From positions 1-15,286 of the forward strand of contig JBKPSC010000142.1 in the NCBI GenBank assembly GCA_046734915.1: 15,286 bases of DNA. Direction: 5' to 3'. The stretch is from VFZL01 sp046734915. GTDB lineage: Bacteria; Acidobacteriota; Vicinamibacteria; Vicinamibacterales; CAVVIG01. A model generated the notes under the pieces. That model was not told the DNA's origin and did no database searches. It was given only the letters and a program-made list of their open reading frames with translations. The position numbers were made by a program, and so were the translations under genes. Shown here piece after piece: positions 1 through 6,717 of the stretch (the first letter of the stretch is position 1; each line of letters starts with the position of its first letter).

Positions 1-1060
1 CGACTACTACCAGCAGAGCCGCGACTTCTACCAGCAGATTGGAGACGAGCGGCGCGCAGCCGAGCAGGAGGCCAACGCGGCCTCGCTGCTGGTGAACTTC
101 GGCAGCGACCAGGCGGCGGCCCTGCGTCGTCTCGCCGCTGCGCGCGCCACCTTCCAGCGCCTGGGGAACGTCGACTTCGAAGTCTTCGCCATGCAGGTGG
201 AGGCGGCTAGCTACCTGCTCACGGGCCGGCATGCCGAAGGTCAGCGCCTGCTCCGGCAGGCGCTCAGCCTCGCCAACGAGCGGCAGTTGCGCGACACGGT
301 TGTCTCGCTCTCGGTCCGACTTGCGCAAAGCAATTGGACGACGAGCCAGTACGGCCAGGCGCTCGAACAGCTCGAGCAGGTGATTGACACTGAGGTTGGC
401 CGCGACAATCTCGACGCCAGAATCGCGTTGGGCCGAACCTACGCACGACTGGGTGACTACGACACCGCCCGGCAGCATCTCGATACCGCCCTAACCGGCA
501 TGAACGGGCGGGGAGAGCTCAGCGTCGCCCCAAGCCTTTACACCGCGTTTGGCGAGCTCGAAGACGCGTCGGGCGCCAGACCGGAGGCTCGGGCGGCATT
601 CGAGAAGGCGGCCGGCTTATGGACCGACGAACTGCCCGACGATACGAGCATCCAGGCCACGTGCCGGCTGGCCGCCCTGGATACTGGCCGTGCCGTCCGC
701 CCGGACGCGCGGCGGGTCCTCACCGCCGCCATCGAGCAGGCGCGAAAAATGGAGCATCTGTCCACGGAAGTCCTTTGTCGCGTGCAGCTCGCTCGACTAG
801 ACTTCGGCGCGCGGCGATATTCGGACGCGCTTGCGGTACTGACCGAAGTCCCCGACGAAGGCGAGCGGACCGTCGGCCCAGAGCTGAGGGCTCTGAGCTA
901 CTACTGGCGGAATCTGGCGCTCGCCGGGAACGGTGATCGGACAGGTGCCGAGTCCGAAAGGACCCGTGCACAAGGCCTCATTCAGCAGCTCCTTCAATCG
1001 GTACCAGAGAGATTCCGAGAACGCTTCGCGCAGCGGTCCGACATCCGGGACGTGCTATAG
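1..1060 (+). CDS. TPR-repeat protein, 3' part (5' end outside window)
   Basis: An open frame enters from the left edge (first full codon at 2) and ends at TAG 1058-1060, leaving 352 residues. No catalytic domain is visible. The protein is almost wholly alpha-helical with degenerate TPR-like helix pairs, for example around LGNVDFEVFAMQVEAASYLL, LGRTYARLGDYDTARQHLDTAL and ARLDFGARRYSDALAVLTEV. The C-terminus (LLQSVPERFRERFAQR then SDIRDVL) resembles the closing segment of large bacterial Ser/Thr kinase-TPR or similar regulator-TPR fusions. The missing N-terminal part may therefore hold a kinase or other effector domain; this is inference. A GTG at 92 could be mistaken for a start, but the frame is open and TPR-like upstream of it. 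The three small genes lie downstream on the same strand, 85 nt to the first ATG. The likely role is protein-protein scaffolding in the adjacent signalling cluster. Confidence 0.75.
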   Translation, partial: DYYQQSRDFYQQIGDERRAAEQEANAASLLVNFGSDQAAALRRLAAARATFQRLGNVDFEVFAMQVEAASYLLTGRHAEGQRLLRQALSLANERQLRDTVVSLSVRLAQSNWTTSQYGQALEQLEQVIDTEVGRDNLDARIALGRTYARLGDYDTARQHLDTALTGMNGRGELSVAPSLYTAFGELEDASGARPEARAAFEKAAGLWTDELPDDTSIQATCRLAALDTGRAVRPDARRVLTAAIEQARKMEHLSTEVLCRVQLARLDFGARRYSDALAVLTEVPDEGERTVGPELRALSYYWRNLALAGNGDRTGAESERTRAQGLIQQLLQSVPERFRERFAQRSDIRDVL

Positions 1061-1080
1061 CCGGACACTATGCGGGTCGC

Positions 1081-1145
1081 GCGCTGACGTCGTGAGGACC
1101 TGGGGTTTCCGCGATTGAGATGCGTTCGTAGAGAGGAGGTGTGTG
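1081..1145 (+). promoter_or_regulatory. Repeated leader of small gene copy 1, with strong RBS
   Basis: The leader starts GCGCTGACGTCGT, passes a CTGGGGTTTCCGCGATTGAG block and ends in AGGAGGT (1134-1140), six nt before the ATG at 1146. The same ordered blocks precede copies 2 and 3. Conservation between units could reflect a shared promoter or operator, or only recent duplication. I cannot assign -35/-10 boxes. Confidence 0.5.
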
Positions 1146-1439
1146 ATGGGAGAAGGGCATTTCGGCGGTGACGGCAGCGTGCAGTCGAAGGTCATACATC
1201 AAGACGCCCAGAATCACGAGGTTGGAGGCATCGGTCCAATACCCATGGACCAGATCGGAATCAGACATGGCGTCCCTCAGACGCAGGATCACGCTGGAGT
1301 ACGCGAACGCGGCCCTGGGAGAGCCCCGTGGGAAGCGGCAGCACCTGTCGGAAATCAGATCGTGCTCCACGTTCCGGTCGTCAGTCGCATTGGCGGCGCC
1401 AACCCGAAGCGTCCACTCGAAGTAAACGTTGAATGGTAG
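1146..1439 (+). CDS. Small MGxGHFGGxGSV-family protein, copy 1 (internally frameshifted relative to copy 2)
   Basis: 97 aa. ATG 1146 is chosen because AGGAGGT at 1134-1140 sits at ideal spacing; a GTG codon immediately upstream is in frame but too close to the RBS. I do not recognise the family. The N-terminus MGEGHFGGDGSVQ is shared with the two following ORFs, and the C-terminus (GNQIVLHVPVV ... LEVNVEW) matches copy 2. Between them the reading frame departs from copy 2. The DNA homologous to copy 2's VTLEYENRAGAEAALG appears here as ITLEYANAALG in the +1 frame (from 1288). A net 2-nt loss between 1271 and 1290 and a further 1-nt loss between 1303 and 1349 restore the frame. The product thus keeps both ends but has a novel Gly/Pro/Arg-rich middle. 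No signal peptide or membrane segment is seen, so it is probably cytosolic. It may be a decaying or diversifying paralogue. Confidence 0.65.
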   Translation: MGEGHFGGDGSVQSKVIHQDAQNHEVGGIGPIPMDQIGIRHGVPQTQDHAGVRERGPGRAPWEAAAPVGNQIVLHVPVVSRIGGANPKRPLEVNVEW

Positions 1440-1468
1440 GCCCGCTTCGGCTTCGCCATGCGAATCGC

Positions 1469-1529
1469 GCGCTGACGTCGTGAGTTCTGGGTTTCCGCGA
1501 TTGAGATGCGTTCGTAGAGGAGGTTTGTG
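1469..1529 (+). promoter_or_regulatory. Repeated leader of small gene copy 2, with strong RBS
   Basis: Same block order as the leader of copy 1 but 4 nt shorter: GCGCTGACGTCGTGAG, a CTGGGTTTCCGCGATTGAG block, then AGAGGAGGT ending at 1524, six nt before ATG 1530. Confidence 0.5.
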
Positions 1530-1832
1530 ATGGGCGAAGGGCACTTCGGCGGCAATGGCAGCGTGCAATGGAGAGTCCGACATCACCAAGGTGCGGCAAC
1601 CACTCGCGACGTTGGAGAAACCGATCCGATACCCATGGCCGATATCGGAAACAGACATGGCCGCCGGGGGGACTTCAAAGTCACGCTGGAGTACGAAAAC
1701 CGGGCCGGGGCGGAAGCCGCGTTGGGATCGGCAACAGTCATCGGAAATCGGGTCGTGCTCCATGTTCCGGCCGTCGATCGCAGTGGCGGCCAGAACTCGG
1801 GGCGTGAAATCGAAGTGAAGGTTGAATGGTAG
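1530..1832 (+). CDS. Small MGxGHFGGxGSV-family protein, copy 2
   Basis: 100 aa from ATG 1530, with GAGGAGG just upstream. Unrecognised family. Layout: conserved head MGEGHFGGNGSVQW (residues 1-14), a polar variable stretch, then alternating hydrophobic/polar segments that look like beta strands (FKVTLEY; NRVVLHVPAV; IEVKVEW), ending at Trp. The same scaffold is visible in copy 3 (FDIEIKLP; KIKFSLPI; VNISW). This supports one small, mostly beta fold with a Gly/His-rich N-terminus. No Cys, signal peptide or membrane helix is seen. Adjacent copies, a Ser/Thr kinase and an ECF sigma factor suggest a signalling or effector role; that is inference from position only. Of copies 1 and 2, this one keeps the frame consistent with copy 3, so I treat it as the intact reference. 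Confidence 0.7.
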   Translation: MGEGHFGGNGSVQWRVRHHQGAATTRDVGETDPIPMADIGNRHGRRGDFKVTLEYENRAGAEAALGSATVIGNRVVLHVPAVDRSGGQNSGREIEVKVEW

Positions 1833-1861
1833 GCCCGCTGCGGCTTCGCCGTGCGAATCGT

Positions 1862-1915
1862 GCGCTGACGTCGTTACTACCTGGGGATTTCCTCGATAAG
1901 TAAAGGAGGTGTGTC
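1862..1915 (+). promoter_or_regulatory. Repeated leader of small gene copy 3, with strong RBS
   Basis: Starts GCGCTGACGTCGT as in the other leaders, keeps CTGGGGATTTCCTCGAT, then AAAGGAGGT (1902-1910), six nt before ATG 1916. It is the shortest and most diverged of the three leaders (54 nt from the GCGC block to ATG, against 65 and 61). Confidence 0.5.
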
Positions 1916-2236
1916 ATGGGCGACGGGCACTTCGGGGGCGATGGCAGCGTGGCATGGGAGGTCAATGCCGGTCACGTGCGGGAACATGACAGTCAGGAAA
2001 ATGGCCCCAAAGGGCGTAAGCAGACGGGCATCGACGAAACACCCGACGACCCCGGATCGTTCGATATCGAGATCAAGCTCCCGGACGACGATGAGCAGCG
2101 GAATGATTTTCTCGATTACTTCACTGACAAGGCGAAGCAGGGCGGGAAAATCAAGTTCTCGCTCCCAATCGAGCCGCGGCAGACCAAACAAGTCAACATC
2201 TCCTGGAAGAGCAAGTCGGCTTTGAACCTGACCTAG
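1916..2236 (+). CDS. Small MGxGHFGGxGSV-family protein, copy 3 (diverged)
   Basis: 106 aa from ATG 1916, which has a near-perfect AAAGGAGGT upstream; stop TAG 2234-2236. The head MGDGHFGGDGSVAWEV matches copies 1 and 2. The rest is diverged but alignable: FDIEIKLP corresponds to FKVTLEY, KIKFSLPIEP to NRVVLHVPAV, and KQVNISW to IEVKVEW, followed by a seven-residue tail. The middle is acidic (DETPDDPGSFD, PDDDEQRND) and includes a likely short helix (FLDYFTDKAKQ). Base composition looks less GC-rich than the flanking kinase and sigma genes. No signal peptide or transmembrane segment. It converges with the kinase gene, 43 nt from that gene's stop. Function unknown. The retained motif against an otherwise divergent body argues that the Gly/His head is the constrained part. 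Confidence 0.7.
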   Translation: MGDGHFGGDGSVAWEVNAGHVREHDSQENGPKGRKQTGIDETPDDPGSFDIEIKLPDDDEQRNDFLDYFTDKAKQGGKIKFSLPIEPRQTKQVNISWKSKSALNLT

Positions 2237-2279
2237 CGCCGGCGAGCGCCAGCGCTGGAGAGCGGCGAATGGCGGAGTC

Positions 2280-3182
2280 CTAGGAGTTCTTCTCGTTCGG
2301 ACCGGGGCGAGACTTGCTGAACAGCCGTCCAAACAGGCCGGCCCCAGGCCGGTTTCCGGCCGCCACGAGCGCCTCGCGCAGCTCCGACGCGGACTGGTAG
2401 CGCTCATCAGCCCGTTTGGCCGTGAGCCGGCTGACGATGCGTTCGAGAGCAACAGGGCGCTCGGGGGCCAGCGTTCTCAACGGCACAGGATTCTTGTCCA
2501 GGATGTTTTCCACCGTTTCTGTCGTGGAGGCTCCCGTAAACGGGAGCCTCCCCGTGGCCATCTCGTACATCACCACGCCCAGCGAGAAGAGGTCGCAGCG
2601 CGCATCCAGCGGCAGCTGCAGAATCCGTTCAGGCGCCATGTAGCTGGCTGTCCCGAGGGGACGTCCTGGAATCGTCGATCCGTCGGCGTCCCCGTCGGGC
2701 GACTCCGGGGTCGAAAAGCGCCTGGCGAGCCCGAAGTCCATGACTTTCACGACCCCCCTGGGTCCGATGATGACGTTGCCCGGCTTGACGTCCCGATGGA
2801 CGATGCCAAGGTCGTGAGCCGCCTCGAGCGCGAGCGCGATCTGACTCGCGATGTCGATGATTTCGCTCGTTTTCAGCGTGTTACGAGCCATATGGGCCCT
2901 GAGATTAAGACCTTGCAGGCGCTCCACCGCGATGAACGCACGCCCATCATGCTCGTCGATTTCATAGATGGTGCAGATGTTCGGATGACTGAGGCGAGCA
3001 ATCATTTCGGCCTCGCGGCGCAGACGCCTCGTCGCATCCGGGCTGTCGGCCAGTTCGGGGGCCAGAAGCTTGAGCGCTACCCGGCGTGGCAGCCGCTCGT
3101 CGTCGGCCTCGTAGACGATGCCCATCCCCCCTGTGCCAAGCTTTCCGATCACGCGATAGTGTGAAATTCTGTCACCAACCAT
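2280..3182 (-). CDS. Soluble Ser/Thr protein kinase (PknB-type)
   Basis: 300 aa; ATG at 3182 with GAGGT a few nt upstream. It has a complete Hanks-type kinase domain covering about residues 9-275: P-loop GTGGMGIVY (16-24), catalytic Lys in VALKLL (Lys38), Glu58 of helix C, catalytic loop HRDVKPGN (129-136), DFG (149-151), a Ser/Thr-containing activation loop and APE (183-185). All key residues are present, so it should be active. Only a short basic Gly/Arg tail follows. There is no transmembrane helix, PASTA, TPR or sensor domain, which makes it a minimal cytosolic kinase needing a partner for input. Its 5' end faces the sigma-factor gene across 100 nt. Kinase and sigma factor side by side recall kinase-controlled ECF sigma systems. 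The sigma factor, TPR protein and small proteins are plausible substrates or partners; this is inference. Confidence 0.95.
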   Translation of the reverse strand: MVGDRISHYRVIGKLGTGGMGIVYEADDERLPRRVALKLLAPELADSPDATRRLRREAEMIARLSHPNICTIYEIDEHDGRAFIAVERLQGLNLRAHMARNTLKTSEIIDIASQIALALEAAHDLGIVHRDVKPGNVIIGPRGVVKVMDFGLARRFSTPESPDGDADGSTIPGRPLGTASYMAPERILQLPLDARCDLFSLGVVMYEMATGRLPFTGASTTETVENILDKNPVPLRTLAPERPVALERIVSRLTAKRADERYQSASELREALVAAGNRPGAGLFGRLFSKSRPGPNEKNS

Positions 3183-3282
3183 CGTGACCTCTGTCGTCCG
3201 CGTGGCGAAAGCATAACTCGCAGGTGTTTGTTTTCCAGGATTCCGTCGTTATAGGCAACGTACGAAACTCTGGAGGTCGAAT
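3183..3282. promoter_or_regulatory. Shared divergent promoter region of kinase and sigma-factor genes
   Basis: This 100-nt gap must hold the start signals of both divergent genes. On the plus strand GGAGG at 3272-3276 is the sigma-factor RBS. A TTATAG at 3249-3254 preceded by a T-rich TTTGTTTT stretch is a weak promoter candidate with non-ideal spacing. No clear palindromic operator was found. The boxes are not firmly assigned. Confidence 0.35.
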
Positions 3283-3945
3283 ATGATGCCGTGCGACGCG
3301 GTGGCTGAAGACCTGACCAACGAGCCCGTAGTCTCAGACGACGGGCGGACCGTCGACAGCAACGAGGAGACGCCGTCGCTCCTGAGCGACGAGCCTACGC
3401 TTGAGCTTATCGCCCAGGCCAGAAACGGGAACCGCATGGCCGCGGAAGCGCTCCTGGAGCGATGTCTGCCGCAGGTACGGCGTTGGGCCCATGGCCGCCT
3501 GCCGCAGGCCGCCCGCGGACACCTCGATACCGGCGATCTGGTCAACGACGCAGCCCTTCATCTGATCAAGCGTCTCGACATGTTCGAACCCCGTCACGTC
3601 GGGGCGATGCAGGCTTACCTGCGTCAGTCGATCGTCAACCGCATCCGGGACGAGGTTCGTCGCATCGGCCGCCGTCCTCCAATGGAGGATCTGCCCGACG
3701 ACTGTTGCTCAGATTACACGTCGCCCATCGAGTTGGCGATCCGCAGCGAAGCGTACGACCACTATCGTGAGGCGCTCACCCGGCTGACGCCGAAAGATCG
3801 CGAGCTGGTTGTCGCGCGCATCGAGCTCCAATGGAGCTGTGCTGAAATCGCAGAGCGATTCGGACTGCCCTCGGTCGCCGCAGTCGGTATGGCGGTGACC
3901 CGCGCGCTGCGCCGCCTTGTTCGAAAGATCGCGGACCAGCGGTAA
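3283..3945 (+). CDS. ECF-type RNA polymerase sigma factor, kinase-linked
   Basis: 220 aa; ATG 3283 (or ATG 3286) lies behind GGAGG at 3272-3276. Residues 1-40 are an acidic, Ser/Thr-rich extension. Sigma region 2 follows, about 41-125: ARNGNRMAAEALLERCLPQV, then LDTGDLVNDAALHLIKRL and AYLRQSIVNRIRDEVRR. A linker (PPMEDLPDDCCSDYTSP) leads to region 4, about 155-215, with LTPKDRELVVARIELQWSCAEIAERFG as the helix-turn-helix. It should direct core RNA polymerase to specific promoters. The usual DAED-like acidic motif of region 2.2 reads DTGD here, with Thr83 in the middle. In kinase-regulated ECF factors (ECF43, EcfP/PknT type) a Thr near this place is phosphorylated to allow core binding. With the kinase gene adjacent and no anti-sigma gene seen nearby, phospho-control is plausible but not shown. 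The gene converges on rimO, 6 nt apart. Confidence 0.88.
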   Translation: MMPCDAVAEDLTNEPVVSDDGRTVDSNEETPSLLSDEPTLELIAQARNGNRMAAEALLERCLPQVRRWAHGRLPQAARGHLDTGDLVNDAALHLIKRLDMFEPRHVGAMQAYLRQSIVNRIRDEVRRIGRRPPMEDLPDDCCSDYTSPIELAIRSEAYDHYREALTRLTPKDRELVVARIELQWSCAEIAERFGLPSVAAVGMAVTRALRRLVRKIADQR

Positions 3946-3951
3946 TCTTCT

Positions 3952-5388
3952 CTACACCGTTCGGCGCTGCCGAACGGTGTCGTAAGAAACTGGCCTCGCG
4001 ATAAAGTCGTAATCCCGGCTCTCCACGAGTTCAGCCTCGACGAAACCGCCGGTGCGGAAACCCGATGGATCGACCTCGGTGAAGTACACCACCGAGTCGA
4101 TGTCGGGTGCCTGCGACTCCAGACGCCCCTTCCAGACCAGGTCGTGTTCGCCAGACGGCCCGTCGATGAGCACGCGCACCCGCTCACCGATGCGGGCGCG
4201 CTGACGCCGCCGGACGAGACGTTTCTGCAGGCTCATGACGCGGTTCCGGCGCTTCGTCTTCACCCCGGCTGCCACGTTGTCGGCCAGGGCGAACGCCCGC
4301 GTCCCTTCTTCGTGCGAGTAGGTGAAGACGCCGAGGTGGTCGAAAGCGTGATCGGTGACGAACGCCTCGAGCGCTGCGAGGTCCTCATCGGTCTCTCCTG
4401 GGAACCCGACGATGAACGTCGTGCGGATGGCCACGCCGGGCACACGCTCGCGGATGCGGGCGAGCAGCCGGTCGTAACCGCGCCGAGTGCCCGGCCGGCG
4501 CATCCGCTTGAGCACGGGATCCGACGCGTGCTGCAGTGGCAGGTCGACGTACCGGCACACCTTGTCGCATTCGGCCATCGCCGCGAGCGTTTCGTCGTCG
4601 ATGGTGGTGGGGTAGAGGTAGAGCAGCCGAATCCACTGGAGGCCGTCGATGCCGTTCAGCTCGCGCAGGAGCCGGCCGAGCGCGCCGCGCTCTCCCCGGT
4701 CGATGCCGTAGAACGTCGTGTCTTGCGAGATGAGCAGGAGCTCCTTCACGCCGCCGTCGGCGAGTCGGCGCGCTTCTTTGACGATCGACTCTGCTGAGCG
4801 ACTTCGGTACGCTCCGCGCAGCGTCGGGATGATGCAAAAGGCACACGTGTAGTCGCATCCTTCGGCCACTTTGACGTAGGCGTAGTGCCTGGGCGTGGCC
4901 AGAAGCCGCGGCGTGTCGGCGTCGTAGATGTAGGACGGCACGGCACCGTCGGACCGAGCCGGCGGTGGCTTCAACGCGCCGACGACTGCATCACCTGGCG
5001 TGCGGCGATAGAACCTCACCGGCGAGCCGGCGGCACGAGCGACTAGACCGCCAATCGCGTTCACGATCTCGGGGACTTCACCGGTACCGAGCACCGCGTC
5101 GATCTCGGGAATCTCCTTCCGAAGCTGGTCGCGATAACGCTCGGCCAGACAGCCGGTGACGACGAGCCGCTGACACGTGCCCTCGGTCTTGCGGCGCGCC
5201 ATCTCCAGGATGGTGTCGACCGACTCCTCCTTGGCGGAATCGATGAACGCGCATGTGTTGACGACCAGCACGTCCGCGGCAGCCGGGTCTTGCGTGAGCT
5301 CGTGTCCCGCTTCGCGCGCGAGACCGAGCATGACCTCGGAGTCCACGAGGTTCTTCGGACAACCGAGGGAAATGAGGCCGATTTTCAT
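3952..5388 (-). CDS. rimO: Ribosomal protein uS12 (S12) methylthiotransferase RimO
   Basis: 478 aa radical-SAM enzyme that adds a beta-methylthio group to the conserved Asp of ribosomal protein uS12. N-terminal UPF0004/MTTase domain: Cys10 (LGCPKN), Cys46 (NTCAF) and Cys80 (TGC) ligate the auxiliary Fe-S cluster. Radical-SAM core: CDYTCAFC (Cys178, 182, 185) binds the SAM-cleaving cluster, followed by IIPTLRG and the QDTTFYG segment that favours RimO over MiaB. A C-terminal TRAM domain lies at about residues 400-465. It is somewhat longer than typical RimO (about 440 aa), with extra residues in the linker before the radical-SAM core and a short basic tail ending VRQRRTV. ATG 5388 fits the canonical MKIGLISLGCPKN start. 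No strong RBS is seen. The gene lies 19 nt after asnS, so it is probably co-transcribed with it. Confidence 0.96.
   Translation of the reverse strand: MKIGLISLGCPKNLVDSEVMLGLAREAGHELTQDPAAADVLVVNTCAFIDSAKEESVDTILEMARRKTEGTCQRLVVTGCLAERYRDQLRKEIPEIDAVLGTGEVPEIVNAIGGLVARAAGSPVRFYRRTPGDAVVGALKPPPARSDGAVPSYIYDADTPRLLATPRHYAYVKVAEGCDYTCAFCIIPTLRGAYRSRSAESIVKEARRLADGGVKELLLISQDTTFYGIDRGERGALGRLLRELNGIDGLQWIRLLYLYPTTIDDETLAAMAECDKVCRYVDLPLQHASDPVLKRMRRPGTRRGYDRLLARIRERVPGVAIRTTFIVGFPGETDEDLAALEAFVTDHAFDHLGVFTYSHEEGTRAFALADNVAAGVKTKRRNRVMSLQKRLVRRRQRARIGERVRVLIDGPSGEHDLVWKGRLESQAPDIDSVVYFTEVDPSGFRTGGFVEAELVESRDYDFIARPVSYDTVRQRRTV
3954..3980. terminator. Perfect 12-bp stem-loop at the convergent sigma-factor/rimO junction
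   Basis: ACACCGTTCGGC (3954-3965), loop GCT, then its exact reverse complement (3969-3980). It starts 9 nt after the sigma-factor stop and lies inside the last codons and stop of rimO. Because the stem is symmetric it could act in both directions. Neither side has a clear run of U, so if it terminates it is not a textbook intrinsic terminator; it may instead protect 3' ends. Confidence 0.6.
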
Positions 5389-5407
5389 ACAGGCTTAGGG
5401 CGACAAG

Positions 5408-6700
5408 TTACGGATAGAGCCGATAGAGCATGCGCGGATATGGAATGGTCTCCCGGACGTGTTCGAGGCCGCAAATCCAGGCGACGACGCGTTCGATGCC
5501 CATGCCGAAGCCGCCATGCGGGACGCTGCCGTATCGGCGCAGATCCAGATACCACTCGAAGGCTTCCTGCGGCAGGTTGTGCTCCTTGATGCGCGCCAGC
5601 AAGAGATCGAGATCCGCGAGCCGCTCTCCGCCGCCGATGATCTCGCCGTATCCTTCTGGCGCCAGGACGTCGACGCCGAGCGCCAGCTCGGGCCGCTGAG
5701 GGTCGGGCTTCATGTAGAACGCCTTGATTGCGGAAGGGTAGCGGTGGACCATGACCGGCCGATCGAACATCTGAGCGAGAGCGGTTTCGTCGGGTCCGCC
5801 GAAGTCGCCACCCCATTGAATGGGCAGGTCCTGCGCCTGCAGGCGCTGGACAGCGTCGTCGTAGGTGATCCGCGGGAATGGCGCCTTCACGGCCTCGAGC
5901 TTCGTCGTGTCGCGTTCGAGCGCTTTCAACTCGCGGGCCCGGCGCTCGAGCACGCGCTGCACGACGGCGACAACCAACTCCTCGGCGACGCGCATGACCT
6001 CGTCGAGATCGGCATAAGCGATCTCCGGCTCGACCATCCAGAACTCGGTGAGGTGGCGCCGGGTCTTCGACTTCTCGGCGCGGAAGGTCGGGCCGAAGCA
6101 GTACACGCGGCCGAGCGCCATGGCGTTCGCTTCGTTGTAGAGCTGCCCACTCTGCGTCAGGTAGGCCGTCGTGTCTTCAAAGTATTGCGCGGGAAAGAGC
6201 GTGGTCGTCCCCTCGCAGGCCGCCGGCGTGAAGATCGGCGTGTCGGCAAGGATGAAACCCTGTGTGTTCAGATGATCGCGAACAGCGTTGATGATCTCGT
6301 GTCGCACCCGCAGGATCGCCTGCTGGCGCTCCGTGCGAATCCACAGGTGGCGCCGGTCGAGCAGGTAGTCGACGCCGTGCTCCTTCGGCGTGATGGGGTA
6401 ATCGTGCGCAAGGCTCACCACTTCGTAGTTCTTGACATCGATCTCGAACCCACTCGGAGCCCGCGAGTCTGCCCGCGCCGTGCCGGTCACGATGATCGAG
6501 GTTTCTTGCGAAAGGTGGTCGGCGGCCTTGAACGCGTCATCGCCAACCGCTGCTTTCGACATCACGGCCTGGATGAACCCCGTTCCGTCGCGCAGGATCA
6601 GAAAGTGGATCTTGCCGCTCGATCGGCGGGTATGCAGCCAGCCCTTGATGGTGACTTCCTGGCCCTCGTGCTTGCCGATGTCTTCGATGTAGACGTGCAT
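5408..6700 (-). CDS. asnS: Asparaginyl-tRNA synthetase
   Basis: 430 aa class IIb aminoacyl-tRNA synthetase charging tRNA-Asn. The N-terminal OB-fold anticodon-binding domain spans about residues 14-100 (VTIKGWLHTRRSSGKIHFLILRD begins it). The catalytic domain follows: TTTLFPAQYFEDTTAYLTQS, the YNEANAMALGRVYCFGPTFRAE segment, motif 2 around FRAEKSKTRRHLTEFWMVEPE (206-226), IIGGGERL, and motif 3 GFGMGIERVVAWICGLEHVRE near the end (396-430). The SGQLYNEA and HLTEFWMVEPE signatures favour AsnRS over AspRS. The length matches the family. ATG 6700 gives the canonical start, with a GAGG-like RBS close upstream. The preceding gap holds an inverted 7-mer array, and rimO follows after 19 nt. Confidence 0.95.
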   Translation of the reverse strand: MHVYIEDIGKHEGQEVTIKGWLHTRRSSGKIHFLILRDGTGFIQAVMSKAAVGDDAFKAADHLSQETSIIVTGTARADSRAPSGFEIDVKNYEVVSLAHDYPITPKEHGVDYLLDRRHLWIRTERQQAILRVRHEIINAVRDHLNTQGFILADTPIFTPAACEGTTTLFPAQYFEDTTAYLTQSGQLYNEANAMALGRVYCFGPTFRAEKSKTRRHLTEFWMVEPEIAYADLDEVMRVAEELVVAVVQRVLERRARELKALERDTTKLEAVKAPFPRITYDDAVQRLQAQDLPIQWGGDFGGPDETALAQMFDRPVMVHRYPSAIKAFYMKPDPQRPELALGVDVLAPEGYGEIIGGGERLADLDLLLARIKEHNLPQEAFEWYLDLRRYGSVPHGGFGMGIERVVAWICGLEHVRETIPYPRMLYRLYP

Positions 6701-6717
6701 GGAGCCTCGAACTGTGC

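Larger units (their letters stand above)
1070..1920 (+). repeat. Tandem duplication units carrying leader plus small gene
   Basis: Three head-to-tail units of leader plus small ORF follow the TPR gene. ATG-to-ATG spacing is 384 nt, then 386 nt. Units 1 and 2 are clearly homologous at DNA level along most of their length, including the post-stop segment starting TGGTAGGCCCGCT (1434 and 1828) and the leader motif GCGCTGACGTCGT (1081, 1469, 1862). Homology of unit 1 begins about 10 nt after the TPR stop codon. Unit 3 shares the leader and the first 12 or so codons, then is recognisable mainly at protein level, so it is either the oldest copy or the one under different selection. Confidence 0.8.

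Noticed and set aside
92..94. GTG at 92 as the start of the TPR gene
   Set aside because: The frame is open to the window edge with matching helical sequence before it and no RBS, so the gene starts outside the window.
1068..1763. Minus-strand open frame of 231 codons across small gene copies 1 and 2
   Set aside because: Its internal repeats simply mirror the tandem duplication. The plus strand has three correctly placed RBS/ATG pairs and protein-level conservation, while the antisense frame does not extend through the third copy.
2237..2279. Terminator between small gene copy 3 and the kinase gene (palindrome CCAGCGCTGG at 2249-2258)
   Set aside because: The palindrome has no loop, so as a hairpin only a few pairs remain, and no U-tract follows on either strand.
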